From positions 1 through 36,177 of IMG/VR virus record IMGVR_UViG_3300044970_001833: 36,177 nucleotides of DNA, one strand, 5' to 3'. This DNA is from a virus. Shown piece after piece: positions 19,339 to 26,999 of this stretch. The stretch's first letter is position 1. Each line of letters begins with the position of its first letter. A program made the translations under genes and the position numbers. The notes below the pieces were generated by a model, which was not told the DNA's origin, searched no databases, and worked only from the letters and a program-made list of their open reading frames with translations.

Positions 19339-19739
19339 TAGATTTTATTAGTTTCCAAGTTAAACTCGGTTTCACCCACAGTATTATTATATCTAAAGGT
19401 AATACTTATAAATATCGAATTTTTACTATTATTATCTGGTTGAATTGGAGATAGTTCCACTTTCAATATTGTTGTGCCAGGCATAAATTTGTCAACGTCA
19501 CGTTGAATTACATCAATAATGATATCATTTGATATATCATCTCCTATATTATTAAATAATAAATTGTATAATCCAGATCCAAATGTATTATTAAATCTTC
19601 TTTCTCCAGGAATAGTTAACAATAAATTTTGAATATTTGTACCAATCTGTGAGATCGTATCTTTATTTGTGCTAAAATAACCTTGATTACCAAGTTGTAT
19701 TGGTAATGATAAACCTATAGATTTGGTTGGAGTTGCCAT
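19338..19739 (-). CDS. gp25: Baseplate wedge protein gp25 (GPW/gp25 family)
   Basis: A 133-residue protein of the gp25/gpW lysozyme-like baseplate family, which in T4 and type VI secretion systems starts sheath assembly from the baseplate. Key stretches are LTIPGERRFNNTFGSGLYNL (family pattern 'GER-x(5)-G-x-G-L'), then an acidic helix DVIQRDVDKFMPG, and beta strands with ISITFRYN. The size matches T4 gp25 (132 residues). It sits directly upstream of gp6, overlapping by 1 base, and 5 bases downstream of the 156-residue gene. Very confident. Confidence 0.94.
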   Translation of the reverse strand: MATPTKSIGLSLPIQLGNQGYFSTNKDTISQIGTNIQNLLLTIPGERRFNNTFGSGLYNLLFNNIGDDISNDIIIDVIQRDVDKFMPGTTILKVELSPIQPDNNSKNSIFISITFRYNNTVGETEFNLETNKI

Positions 19740-19744
19740 TTATT

Positions 19745-20215
19745 TTACTTGTCACCACGTTTTTTGTTTACCGCTTTCATTAGTGATCTATAATCTCTAT
19801 TCATAGCACTATAAACACTTTTTACTGGTTCAGGAGCATTCGCTGGAGCTTTTGATTCCGCAATTACTTGTGTTGATCCACCGCCAAGTCCTCCCATCAT
19901 ACTAACCAAACCACCTTCTTGTGGTACTCCGCCTGTAGTTTGATTCAAAATATCATTCAACATTGGATTGTTTGTATATTTTACAAACTTTTTGACCGGT
20001 TTAACTTCCTCTTCGATAACTTGAACATCATCCATAGTTTCCAACTCTTTGAGAATTTGTTGTTCCAAGTCAGATTCAGATGACTTTTTCTTATTCTGAC
20101 CAACTTCTTTGGAAAATATTTCTGCCAATTGAAGTTTAATTTCAGAGTGTATTACATTACGTACTTCTTGTTGTACCGTTTTCTTGATGAATTCTTTTAA
20201 TACTTCTATTTTCAT
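19745..20215 (-). CDS. Uncharacterised baseplate-operon protein
   Basis: A 156-residue hydrophilic protein that I do not recognise. The N-terminal 60 residues are a probable amphipathic helix or coiled coil (MKIEVLKEFIKKTVQQEVRN, IHSEIKLQLAEIFSKE). A low-complexity Lys/Ser/Glu segment and a short glycine-rich run (MGGLGGGSTQV, near 108-118) follow. The C-terminus is basic and helical (YRSLMKAVNKKRGDK). It is encoded between the glycine-zipper protein and gp25, so a role in baseplate hub or wedge assembly is possible; T4 encodes several small chaperones and tail-completion proteins in such positions. Confidence 0.68.
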   Translation of the reverse strand: MKIEVLKEFIKKTVQQEVRNVIHSEIKLQLAEIFSKEVGQNKKKSSESDLEQQILKELETMDDVQVIEEEVKPVKKFVKYTNNPMLNDILNQTTGGVPQEGGLVSMMGGLGGGSTQVIAESKAPANAPEPVKSVYSAMNRDYRSLMKAVNKKRGDK

Positions 20216-20232
20216 ACTATTATATATAATTA

Positions 20233-21873
20233 TTAACCCAACGGAGATTTAGGTAAATTTAATAAATCTGTTGCACCTTTTGGATTTGATGGTCTTGGTA
20301 TTTTGACTGTCTTGATGCGTGGTGTACTAGGTGGTTTTGGTATATTTGGTTTAGGCATTCCTTTTTGTACACTCGCTAATTTAGCTGCAGCCGCCCCAAC
20401 TGCTCCTCCTGAAACGGCACCAATTACAGCTCCTTTTCCACCTCCCACTATTCCTCCGATTCCGGCCCCTAACCCACCACCTGCTAAAGCTCCTCCTGTT
20501 ACACCACCAACAGATAATCCAGCGCCAAGTGCAGTACCACTTAATCCACCTATTAATGCTCCTTTACCACCCCCAGCTAATGCTCCCACACCGGCTCCAA
20601 GTGCTCCGCCCAATAAACCACCTTTCAAGCCACTAGCCAATTTAGATGTGGATTCAACCATACCTGTTTTAGCATTTACAAATTTATCATTTCCAGCTAT
20701 AGATTCAGGACTAAACTTATCTGGAGACCAATCTTTACCTAGTCCATCTGGTTTGATTCCTTTTGGATTGAGTTTATCAACAACACTACCAGCTATTCCA
20801 CCAGCTACCAATCCAGCGCCTGCTCCTATTAATGCTCCTTTACCACCACCGGCTAATGCTCCAATACCAGCTCCTAAAGCTCCTCCTCCAATTGCACCTT
20901 TAACGCCCGATGAAAGATTACTAAGTACGCCTCCTGCAGATTCTTGAGCACCACCAATTGCACCTTGAGCTTGACCAGCTGCGCCTTGTACTTGATTAGT
21001 CAATCCACCGGCCGCACTTTTAAGTTGAGATGCTGCATTACTTGCTGCGCCTTGCGCTTGTGAGGCTGCTTGTTGTGCTGCATTTGCGTCTAGCCCCTTT
21101 ACTTCTTGAGATGGAAGTTTTATGTTGGGATTATCTACTACAGGAGCTTTATTTGCTACACCATTAATTGTTTGTGTAGGAGGTCCTGGCAAAGCTGGAT
21201 CAGGATCAGATAAAAAGCAATCTGGTACCAGTTTCTTATCAAGTTGACCCGAAGAAACTTTATTTTTAATTTCTTCAAATATATAATTTACGTCAGCTTT
21301 AACACTATTTAATGATCTATTATACGAAAATTCGTAATTGGATGCGTCTGTAACAGTTGGCCAGTTGAATGCTTGAACGTTAAAAAATCGTCTAAAACCA
21401 AGTTGTGTATTGGATAGTGTCGAAGATTTGATAGAATCATATTGTGCTAAACAAGAAAGTCTATCGCCTATGCTTTCATTGAATATTGGATATTTCTCCA
21501 AATCGACGAATACGTTTATTTTAGGAGTTCCTCCTGATTTTGGCGTATAAGTTTCTGTAAAATAATTTTGAAAAAACTGAAAAGTTCTATCGTATTTTTT
21601 ATAAGTTTTAATATACTTATTATCCCCAATTTGTGCATACCCATTATTCAATAATTCAGTAGGACTATAAAATTCATATAACGATTGATAAGACTCCGGC
21701 GTTATTTTATTATCGTTACTTACAGATGTGCCTTGTGAATTTATTTTAAAAACTGATCCTACGCCTGTTTTGTATTTGTTAAAATATGGAATTATTTCCA
21801 AAGAGTTTTTCGGAAAAACTCTACCTGTTGCTGGTTGTAAATTGCCAAATATGTCTACTACTTGTAATGCCAT
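20233..21873 (-). CDS. Baseplate-region protein with glycine-zipper repeats
   Basis: A 546-residue protein in two halves. Residues 1-225 form a globular domain (MALQVVDIFGNLQPATGRVF, then FQFFQNYFTETYTPKSGG) that I cannot assign. From about 260 an Ala/Gln-rich stretch leads into three glycine-zipper blocks of the form ALGAGIGALAGGGKGALIG, ALGAGVGALAGGGKGALIG and GLGAGIGGIVGGGKGAVIG. These are segments that in other proteins insert into or pack within membranes. The C-terminus is Pro/Lys-rich (GMPKPNIPKPPSTPRIKTVK). The gene starts 3 bases after the gp5-like stop. The zipper half could contact the host membrane during injection or act as a tape-like spacer; both are inferences. Confidence 0.72.
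   Translation of the reverse strand: MALQVVDIFGNLQPATGRVFPKNSLEIIPYFNKYKTGVGSVFKINSQGTSVSNDNKITPESYQSLYEFYSPTELLNNGYAQIGDNKYIKTYKKYDRTFQFFQNYFTETYTPKSGGTPKINVFVDLEKYPIFNESIGDRLSCLAQYDSIKSSTLSNTQLGFRRFFNVQAFNWPTVTDASNYEFSYNRSLNSVKADVNYIFEEIKNKVSSGQLDKKLVPDCFLSDPDPALPGPPTQTINGVANKAPVVDNPNIKLPSQEVKGLDANAAQQAASQAQGAASNAASQLKSAAGGLTNQVQGAAGQAQGAIGGAQESAGGVLSNLSSGVKGAIGGGALGAGIGALAGGGKGALIGAGAGLVAGGIAGSVVDKLNPKGIKPDGLGKDWSPDKFSPESIAGNDKFVNAKTGMVESTSKLASGLKGGLLGGALGAGVGALAGGGKGALIGGLSGTALGAGLSVGGVTGGALAGGGLGAGIGGIVGGGKGAVIGAVSGGAVGAAAAKLASVQKGMPKPNIPKPPSTPRIKTVKIPRPSNPKGATDLLNLPKSPLG
20426..20886. repeat. Glycine-zipper coding repeats (three copies)
   Basis: Three imperfect copies of a unit of about 55 bases lie at 20426-20478, 20556-20611 and 20827-20886. 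On the plus strand each runs 'aatgctcctttaccacc...gctccaag'. On the minus strand they encode the L-G-A-G-x-G-x-x-x-G-G-G-K-G-A-x-I-G zippers. The repeats are in frame and not separately mobile. They also create a long proline-rich antisense reading frame, which is an artefact. Confidence 0.8.
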
Positions 21874-21876
21874 ATA

Positions 21877-23583
21877 TTAATCCTCAAATTCAAATTCAAC
21901 TTGTACTGGACCTTCACGACGATTTCTACCTTTGAAATCACCCACAACTCCAGTTCCTGTAACAGTATTAATTTCTACTGGGTCTTTACATTCACCACCA
22001 CTACCAGTAGGTTTGACTCCATTGCTACCAGGAGCATATCCACCTCCAGTAACAAATACTCGTCTACTTAACGTTTTATGTAAATTATCTCTTAGTAATT
22101 TAAGCTTAATTTGTTGTACTGGTATTTGTGTTTGATCTGGATTTGCATCATTCGTATTTTCCGCATCAATTTTACCAGCATCTACGTGACCGTGTGGATG
22201 TGGATGAACGTGATGATACCAGTGTACGTGATCCAACAACCAATTGCAAAGATCATACATCCAATCTACAGTTGTTTGACCCAACAAAGCAGGTTCATTA
22301 GTTTCACCGTATTGACCCAAAAATATTTGCGGAGCATTTATAGTAGCAGTATTATTTGTAGTGATAACAACCTGATCATTAGCATCAACGGTATATTCAC
22401 TATCGGTAGTTACAGCATATCGTTTTTTACTAAAGTGTAGGGTCTCTGCAAATCTACTACTTAATATTAATCTATCAGAATTTATTACAATTTGATCACG
22501 ATCTAAAGTGGGAAACTTAAAAGATGTTGATCCTTTAGGATTAAATCGTGGTTGTTCTTCTGTAGGCTTATTTTCACTATTAATCCCGAATATACTTTTA
22601 TATACAGTTGTTTGCCAAGTACTTAAAGTATTTCCACTGGTAAACTGAATAGTACTACCATCGTTATTTATATCTTCATCAATCTGACCTCCGTAGTTTT
22701 TTTCCTTTTCGGTTATAGCAGGTATAGGAGGTAATTTAGGATGTAACTGTTGTGCGGTTTTTTGAGCAATATTACGTTGTCTATTGCGTATAGTTAGTTT
22801 AGGATTTCCATATCCACCATCAACTGAATCTTTAAATAGATTTCCATTCAAAGCATAAGATGGATAAGCACCTTTATCATTCGAACGATTATCATCATAC
22901 GCACTAAATCTTATAGATTGTCCAAACCTACTTTCTACTATGGTATCTCCTTCAAATTGACGTACACTACGTATGAATGGATTACATATAAAATAATTAC
23001 CAAAATACCCCGTTTGATTTTGATTTATAAATGCTGGATGACTTACATAGCTTTTTCGGCTCTTGGGTTGTAAGTATGCAATTGCACTTTTACCATCGTC
23101 ACTACTTGATTTTTCAGTTATAAACTCTCCATTTGTACCCAAAAAGTTTAAACGATTAAATGGTTTCGTGTAGTAATAGTTATCTCCTATTTTTATAACT
23201 AAAACTGTTTCGTTTAATAATGGAAACTGAGTAATAGTGTTCTCCAACGGAATAGCCCATGGTAGCTTATCATAAGCAGTTTGTTTTTCCTCACTTAAAA
23301 CACGAATTTTAGCTCTTCCAATATAACTAAAATCGGTATCTGTTGCCACTGGTATTTTATTATCGTAATTTACCGGTATCTGTTGGTATCTTACGGTCGG
23401 AGGAGGTTGTGAATTTTTATCTGTTGTAGTTTTTCCAAAAAATGGATGTTTGTCATCTAAAATAATATCAACTACAACCGCCAATTTCAAAAAATTAGCA
23501 TCTATATTACTAATAGATGTATTCATAACAGTTGAAGTAGAAGGATTTAACGATCTAACTATACTTGATACATTCGTACTCAT
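21877..23583 (-). CDS. gp5: gp5-like baseplate hub/central spike protein
   Basis: A 568-residue protein of the phage spike type. Residues about 30-150 look like the OB-fold hub domain (VVVDIILDDKHPFFG, YIGRAKIRVLSEEKQTAYDK, then PLLNETVLVIKIGDNYYYTK). The middle ends with repeated beta strands like a spike (TTNNTATINAPQIFLGQYGE, NEPALLGQTTVDWM), a signature of gp5/VgrG/gpV proteins. A striking histidine cluster follows (DHVHWYHHVHPHPHGHVDAG, about 448-467), like the metal-binding HxH of spike tips. I see no lysozyme domain of the kind present in T4 gp5. A strong ribosome-binding sequence (AAAGGAGAATAATG) precedes the ATG, which overlaps the upstream stop by 1 base. The hub/spike role is likely; exact orthology is not proven. 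Confidence 0.8.
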   Translation of the reverse strand: MSTNVSSIVRSLNPSTSTVMNTSISNIDANFLKLAVVVDIILDDKHPFFGKTTTDKNSQPPPTVRYQQIPVNYDNKIPVATDTDFSYIGRAKIRVLSEEKQTAYDKLPWAIPLENTITQFPLLNETVLVIKIGDNYYYTKPFNRLNFLGTNGEFITEKSSSDDGKSAIAYLQPKSRKSYVSHPAFINQNQTGYFGNYFICNPFIRSVRQFEGDTIVESRFGQSIRFSAYDDNRSNDKGAYPSYALNGNLFKDSVDGGYGNPKLTIRNRQRNIAQKTAQQLHPKLPPIPAITEKEKNYGGQIDEDINNDGSTIQFTSGNTLSTWQTTVYKSIFGINSENKPTEEQPRFNPKGSTSFKFPTLDRDQIVINSDRLILSSRFAETLHFSKKRYAVTTDSEYTVDANDQVVITTNNTATINAPQIFLGQYGETNEPALLGQTTVDWMYDLCNWLLDHVHWYHHVHPHPHGHVDAGKIDAENTNDANPDQTQIPVQQIKLKLLRDNLHKTLSRRVFVTGGGYAPGSNGVKPTGSGGECKDPVEINTVTGTGVVGDFKGRNRREGPVQVEFEFED

Positions 23584-23924
23584 TATTCTCCTTTGCTAAT
23601 TGTTATAACTTCTTCCATTAACTGTTTTCTTTCATCTTCACTGAGAACCATAGCATTGCCTTCTCCAGTAGATTCTCCTTTTGCGACCAATCGTTGTACC
23701 ACGGCTGCTAATTTAACTAACTGTTCGTCGTTTTTAATTCCCACATCATAGTAGTCTTTTATAAGAGGCACGATGATTACAGCGTCATTTACAGTTTTAA
23801 TTAAAGTACGTAATTCTGAGATCAAAATATCAATTTGATCTTTCTTATTCTCTGAATTTTTTACTATGTCTTTACAAAGACCAGAAAAATTCTTCCCTTT
23901 GTAAATTTCAAAATTTAAGTCCAT
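23583..23924 (-). CDS. Small helical protein heading the baseplate operon
   Basis: A 113-residue, mostly helical protein (DLNFEIYKGKNFSGLCKDIV, then KDQIDILISELRTLIKTVND, then LVKLAAVVQRLVAKGE). No catalytic motif is visible and I do not recognise the family. It is the first gene after a terminator, and TATTTATA lies 5 bases before the ATG (23930-23937), so it probably starts the long structural operon. Its stop codon overlaps the gp5-like ATG (TAATG), and its last codons supply that gene's ribosome-binding site. A chaperone or hub-assembly role would fit the position but is only inferred. Confidence 0.72.
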   Translation of the reverse strand: MDLNFEIYKGKNFSGLCKDIVKNSENKKDQIDILISELRTLIKTVNDAVIIVPLIKDYYDVGIKNDEQLVKLAAVVQRLVAKGESTGEGNAMVLSEDERKQLMEEVITISKGE

Positions 23925-23929
23925 ATACC

Positions 23930-23937
23930 TATAAATA
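23930..23937 (-). promoter_or_regulatory. TATTTATA start-proximal motif heading the structural operon
   Basis: Minus strand CTATTTATAGGTATATG: the octamer lies 5 bases upstream of the ATG at 23924 and just after the terminator at 23940-23965. The same octamer precedes several other unit-leading genes (see findings). It is a candidate late promoter or start-site element. Confidence 0.5.
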
Positions 23938-23939
23938 GA

Positions 23940-23965
23940 AAAACCACTCCGATTGGAGTGGTTTT
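23940..23965 (-). terminator. Rho-independent terminator after the gp55-like gene
   Basis: The hairpin ACCACTCC (43-50) / GGAGTGGT (55-62) with a 4-base loop lies 16 bases downstream of the sigma-factor stop codon. On the minus strand it is followed by a T-run (GGTTTTTCT). The flanking A and T runs extend the stem to about 11 pairs. It separates the sigma gene from the structural operon. Confidence 0.8.
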
Positions 23966-23981
23966 ATTAACAATTTAGATA

Positions 23982-24944
23982 TTATAATGTTCCTCTATTA
24001 CTATAATTTCTCATTACGAGGTTTTGATATGTTTTCATTTTGTTGATAACTTTTGTAATTTGTTGGGTTTTACAATTACTCAATTCTCTGATATACAGGT
24101 ACAAAGTTTTTTTGTTGAAATTTTCTATTCTTTCACAGTTTCTGAATAGTTCTATAACAGCGTATGCGATGTTTAAATCTTTTTGTTTATTGAAAATCTT
24201 AGTTATATTTGCTTCCCAATAATTTACAATCAACTTCATAAATTCTTGAGTCTGAATATCTTTATGATGTGCATCTTCTGTTTGTAAACAAACCGATGAT
24301 TCGCTTGGTGTTTCACTAATATCTACGTGTTGGTTGAATTTCTTATAATTGTTATTGTTGTGAAATATCAAATAATTTTTAGCTACAATACTGAAATAAC
24401 TAAATGCTTTTCCTTTTCCAGCTTGAAATTTATGAATATTTGTTACTAAATGTGAAACAGTTTCTTTCTGAATTTCCAATGGACTATTGTCAAAATACGT
24501 GAATTTAAATGTATTAAATATATTTTCTACTAATTTATCAAAACTAAACTTTATCTTTGTTTCATAAATTTCATTTCGTCTTACTTCATCTTCTTCATTG
24601 TTGTATTCAATAATAGCATCTTCAGTTTTTTTAGAAAAATATATCTTTTCTTTCTTATTTCTACCACGACGTTTTTTACGTTCTCCGTTAATGTCAAAAG
24701 CAGATTCTTCGTGTGAGTCAGAGGCGTTATCTGATATATGTTCTATTTGAATTGTTCTTGGAACTTCTATATTAGAAATAGTCTTGGGAGTTTTTTCTTT
24801 TTTTGTAATAACAATATCGATGGTAATTTTAGGTTTTTTTACCGATTTAACCTTCTTTACTACTTTCTTAATTTTTTTAACACTGTCTTTAGTAACAGCG
24901 ATCTTCTTTATTTTTTTAGAAGGTTTCGATTTTGTTTTTTTCAT
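23982..24944 (-). CDS. gp55: gp55-like late-transcription sigma factor with lysine-rich N-terminal extension
   Basis: About 320 residues from the chosen start; a start at 24971 would add 9 residues (MIMINLPLL). The C-terminal two thirds match the T4-type late sigma factor: EIYETKIKFSFDKLVENIFN, then VSHLVTNIHKFQAGKGKAFS followed by YFSIVAKNYLIFHNN. This is the 'K-x-x-x-A-F-x-Y-F' pattern of sigma region 2 in phage gp55 proteins. The first 100 or so residues are highly basic and low-complexity (KKTKSKPSKKIKKIAV, KKIKKVVKKVKSVKK), unlike the short T4 protein (185 residues). The start overlaps the upstream gene by 29 bases (56 with the longer start), and neither start has a clear ribosome-binding site. 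The protein would direct host RNA polymerase to late promoters. Confidence 0.82.
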   Translation of the reverse strand: MKKTKSKPSKKIKKIAVTKDSVKKIKKVVKKVKSVKKPKITIDIVITKKEKTPKTISNIEVPRTIQIEHISDNASDSHEESAFDINGERKKRRGRNKKEKIYFSKKTEDAIIEYNNEEDEVRRNEIYETKIKFSFDKLVENIFNTFKFTYFDNSPLEIQKETVSHLVTNIHKFQAGKGKAFSYFSIVAKNYLIFHNNNNYKKFNQHVDISETPSESSVCLQTEDAHHKDIQTQEFMKLIVNYWEANITKIFNKQKDLNIAYAVIELFRNCERIENFNKKTLYLYIRELSNCKTQQITKVINKMKTYQNLVMRNYSNRGTL

Positions 24945-25230
24945 TAATAGCGGTAGGTTTATCATTATCATCAGTTTGAATTCTTTTATTCGTTAGTTCG
25001 ATGATATTAAGCAGATCTGTAAATAAAAAGCCAACATCATCATCTTTAACAAAGATACCCCGATCATCAACAAATTTCAACTTATTATATGTATTTTTTA
25101 CAAGCAATTTGAATTCTAATAACCAAGACTCCAATTGGTCTATTTGTTCAAAAGACTTTTTAAGGGCCACTAATAAAAAAATATTCACTATTAGTGATGC
25201 CAATAATGCTATCAATATAACATATATCAT
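24916..25230 (-). CDS. Small single-pass membrane protein
   Basis: A 104-residue protein. Residues 1-24 are hydrophobic (MIYVILIALLASLIVNIFLL), a transmembrane anchor or uncleaved signal. The remainder is hydrophilic and partly helical (FEQIDQLESWLLEFKLLVKN) with a conserved-looking D-rich centre (FVDDRGIFVKDDDVGFLF). I do not recognise the family. Its ATG overlaps the stop of the 49-residue gene (TAATG), and its 3' end overlaps the sigma-factor start. The cluster membrane protein / small protein / sigma factor appears co-transcribed. Confidence 0.72.
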   Translation of the reverse strand: MIYVILIALLASLIVNIFLLVALKKSFEQIDQLESWLLEFKLLVKNTYNKLKFVDDRGIFVKDDDVGFLFTDLLNIIELTNKRIQTDDNDKPTAINEKNKIETF

Positions 25231-25379
25231 TAGTTTAATTCGTCAAAAGTTTCGTCTTCGTTACCTAAGTCAATGTATTCAGCTAAATACTCAATTGATT
25301 CTTCTACTAAGTCCCAATCAGATAAATCGAATCCTCTTTTTAGATTCTTATATAATTTAAAAATTTCTTCTTCGTCCAT
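25230..25379 (-). CDS. Small acidic protein (49 residues)
   Basis: A short reading frame between the two membrane-protein genes: it starts MDEEEIFKLYKNLKRGFDLS and ends IDLGNEDETFDELN. It is strongly acidic and helical. The stop codon overlaps the next gene's ATG by one base (TAATG), and there is no competing gene on either strand; the plus-strand frame here is an antisense shadow. The tight coupling supports it as real. The function is unknown. Confidence 0.65.
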   Translation of the reverse strand: MDEEEIFKLYKNLKRGFDLSDWDLVEESIEYLAEYIDLGNEDETFDELN

Positions 25380-25428
25380 ATACGTGTATTTACATATATA
25401 GTAGAATAAAGAAAAATTATTTTTTTAT

Positions 25429-26442
25429 TTAAAAACTGAACATTCCTCTTACACCCGTAGATTTTTTAGCAGGTTTCTCTATTATTTTCTCCACTATCTT
25501 TTCAACCTCAACAGGCTTCTCTACTATTTTTTCAATTTCTACTGGTTTTTCAATAATCTTTTCAACCTCAACAGGCTTCTCCACTATCTTTTCTATGATG
25601 ATTTGTTCGGGTTTATTTTGGGAAATATCTTTGTTTTCTTGAATACTTTCTGATTTTTCTTCATCGTAAACTCTATTGGAAGAAATGTTATATGCTAATA
25701 GTAGTATTACTGCCAATGGATCAAATACCGCAATTAATACAGCAATAAACCACTTAACAACATTTTGAATAGTTGTACTAAATTGATCCGCTACGAATTT
25801 AAAAGTGGTAATATCTTTTTTCTGACTATTATCAACTTTTAACTTGAAAATTTCTTCATCAATTTTTGAAACTTTGTCTCCATATATTTTAGACTTTTCG
25901 TTTTCAGATTCTAATTGTTTGTTTAAGTCGCCAATTTGATCATTAATTTGATTTTGTATATTCTGTAATTGAATAGGATTTCTAGCGATCAATGTATTCG
26001 TTAACACTTCGGTTAATCTAGATTCTTGAGAACTTCTCAATGCATAAATTTTTTCAATAGACTTTTTTACAGAGTCCATTTTTAACTTTTCTTCAATTTT
26101 TTGAGTTTCTAATGTAGAGATTTTATTTACGGACAATTCTGTTTCTAACGATGACTTTTGAAAAGCCGCTGTTAAAAATCCAAATATACCCAATGAAGTT
26201 ATACCCATCAAAGCAAATATAGCTACGATCATATAAGTCTTCATCAAAACATTGGATTTATTCCAATATCTAAATAACCAAGAAGTTGTTACAAGTTTAC
26301 CGAGTTCCAAAGAAGATGCCATTACCATAGCAGCAATAGTTGCGCCAGAGAATAATAGTCCTATACCATATACACTAAAGTAAGCTGCACATCCAGCTAT
26401 CAAAAGTGAAGTAAATAGTACCAAATGTTGAAATTTTATCAT
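25429..26442 (-). CDS. Membrane protein with periplasm- or cytoplasm-facing coiled coil and E-K-(I/V)-V-E-K-P repeats
   Basis: A 337-residue protein. There are hydrophobic segments at about 6-45 (probably two helices), 70-94 and 228-252. Between the last two lies a long coiled coil (about 96-215; ETQKIEEKLKMDSVKKSIEK and similar). The C-terminal tail (284-324) is a ten-residue repeat EKIVEKPVEV / EKIIEKPVEI, ending in KKSTGVRGMFSF. I know similar 'coil-containing membrane protein' genes from other T4-like phages but no established function. It lies alone between a terminator and the sigma cluster. TATTTATA is 3 bases from the ATG (26446-26453). A role in membrane remodelling, lysis timing or superinfection exclusion is possible but not shown. 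Confidence 0.78.
   Translation of the reverse strand: MIKFQHLVLFTSLLIAGCAAYFSVYGIGLLFSGATIAAMVMASSLELGKLVTTSWLFRYWNKSNVLMKTYMIVAIFALMGITSLGIFGFLTAAFQKSSLETELSVNKISTLETQKIEEKLKMDSVKKSIEKIYALRSSQESRLTEVLTNTLIARNPIQLQNIQNQINDQIGDLNKQLESENEKSKIYGDKVSKIDEEIFKLKVDNSQKKDITTFKFVADQFSTTIQNVVKWFIAVLIAVFDPLAVILLLAYNISSNRVYDEEKSESIQENKDISQNKPEQIIIEKIVEKPVEVEKIIEKPVEIEKIVEKPVEVEKIVEKIIEKPAKKSTGVRGMFSF
25471..25593. repeat. 30-nt tandem repeat encoding E-K-x-x-E-K-P-V-E-x
   Basis: About four imperfect 30-base units ('ttttcaacctcaacaggctt' and variants on the plus strand) encode the repetitive C-terminal tail of the membrane protein. The two near-identical 'caacctcaacaggcttctc' blocks differ from the interposed 'caatttctactggtttttc' block mainly by synonymous changes. 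Confidence 0.8.
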
Positions 26443-26445
26443 ATA

Positions 26446-26453
26446 TATAAATA
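26446..26453 (-). promoter_or_regulatory. TATTTATA start-proximal motif
   Basis: Minus strand GATATTTATATATATG: the octamer ends 3 bases before the ATG of the membrane/coiled-coil gene and directly follows the hsp20 terminator. It is part of the recurrent pattern described in the findings. Confidence 0.45.
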
Positions 26454-26463
26454 TCTGTAAAAT

Positions 26464-26492
26464 AAAAACCCCGTTAATTTAATAACGGGGTT
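26464..26492 (-). terminator. Rho-independent terminator after hsp20
   Basis: The 10-bp stem AACCCCGTTA (67-76) / TAACGGGGTT (83-92) has a 6-base AT loop. On the minus strand it is followed by TTTTTATTTT. It lies 25 bases after the hsp20 stop codon. Confidence 0.88.
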
Positions 26493-26516
26493 AATATAAC
26501 CTTGATTGAATATTAA

Positions 26517-26999
26517 TTAATCAATCTTTACTTTCTTACTTGTCGGTACAGTTGGTTTCAACTTATTAAGAGTGACTGTCAACAAACCATTTTCAAATTT
26601 AGCCAATGGTTCGTCTTTATCAATGATATCGCCTAATGTAAAACTACGTTTGAAACTACTATGTTTTAATTCTCTACGAATGTATCTGCGATCTTGTAGA
26701 TCTGTATCTTCAAGTTTTCGAATCTTTTGACCGCTAATAGTAAGTACATTTTCTTGTACATCAACTGATACTTCTTCTTTAGACAGACCTGGAATTTCTG
26801 CTAAAATTTCTACACGATCATTGTAATCAATCACATCTACACGGGGATAACTTTGTTTTTCAAAGAATCCTATACCTAGTTCTTTTGTGATTTCTGGGAA
26901 TTGTGAAGTGAATACTTCATCAAACAACTTATCGAATGGAGTTAAAAACTCATCACGATTTAAATGGCGAAACGCCGGATTGTATCTAATTACTGACAT
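26517..26999 (-). CDS. hsp20: Small heat shock protein Hsp20 (alpha-crystallin family)
   Basis: A 160-residue chaperone. The alpha-crystallin domain covers about 45-145: YPRVDVIDYNDRVEILAEIP, then GLSKEEVSVDVQENVLTISG, then the A-x-x-x-x-G-L-L motif as FENGLLTVTLNK near 138-149. The C-terminal KKVKID is in the position of the oligomerisation I-x-I tail. Hsp20 binds unfolding proteins; in T4-like cyanophages and other aquatic T4-like phages it is a common accessory gene, possibly aiding capsid or tail folding. It is transcribed alone: there is a 133-base leader region upstream and a strong terminator downstream. Unlike most neighbours it has a good ribosome-binding site (AGAAAGGAAAATATATG). 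Very confident. Confidence 0.94.
   Translation of the reverse strand: MSVIRYNPAFRHLNRDEFLTPFDKLFDEVFTSQFPEITKELGIGFFEKQSYPRVDVIDYNDRVEILAEIPGLSKEEVSVDVQENVLTISGQKIRKLEDTDLQDRRYIRRELKHSSFKRSFTLGDIIDKDEPLAKFENGLLTVTLNKLKPTVPTSKKVKID

Noticed and set aside
20303-20947. Plus-strand proline/alanine-rich 214-residue frame
   Set aside because: Antisense reading of the glycine-zipper repeats; the minus-strand gene is intact and fits the operon.
21877-23583. Lysozyme domain as in T4 gp5
   Set aside because: No lysozyme catalytic motif was seen between the OB-like and spike-like parts, so only the hub/spike role is claimed.
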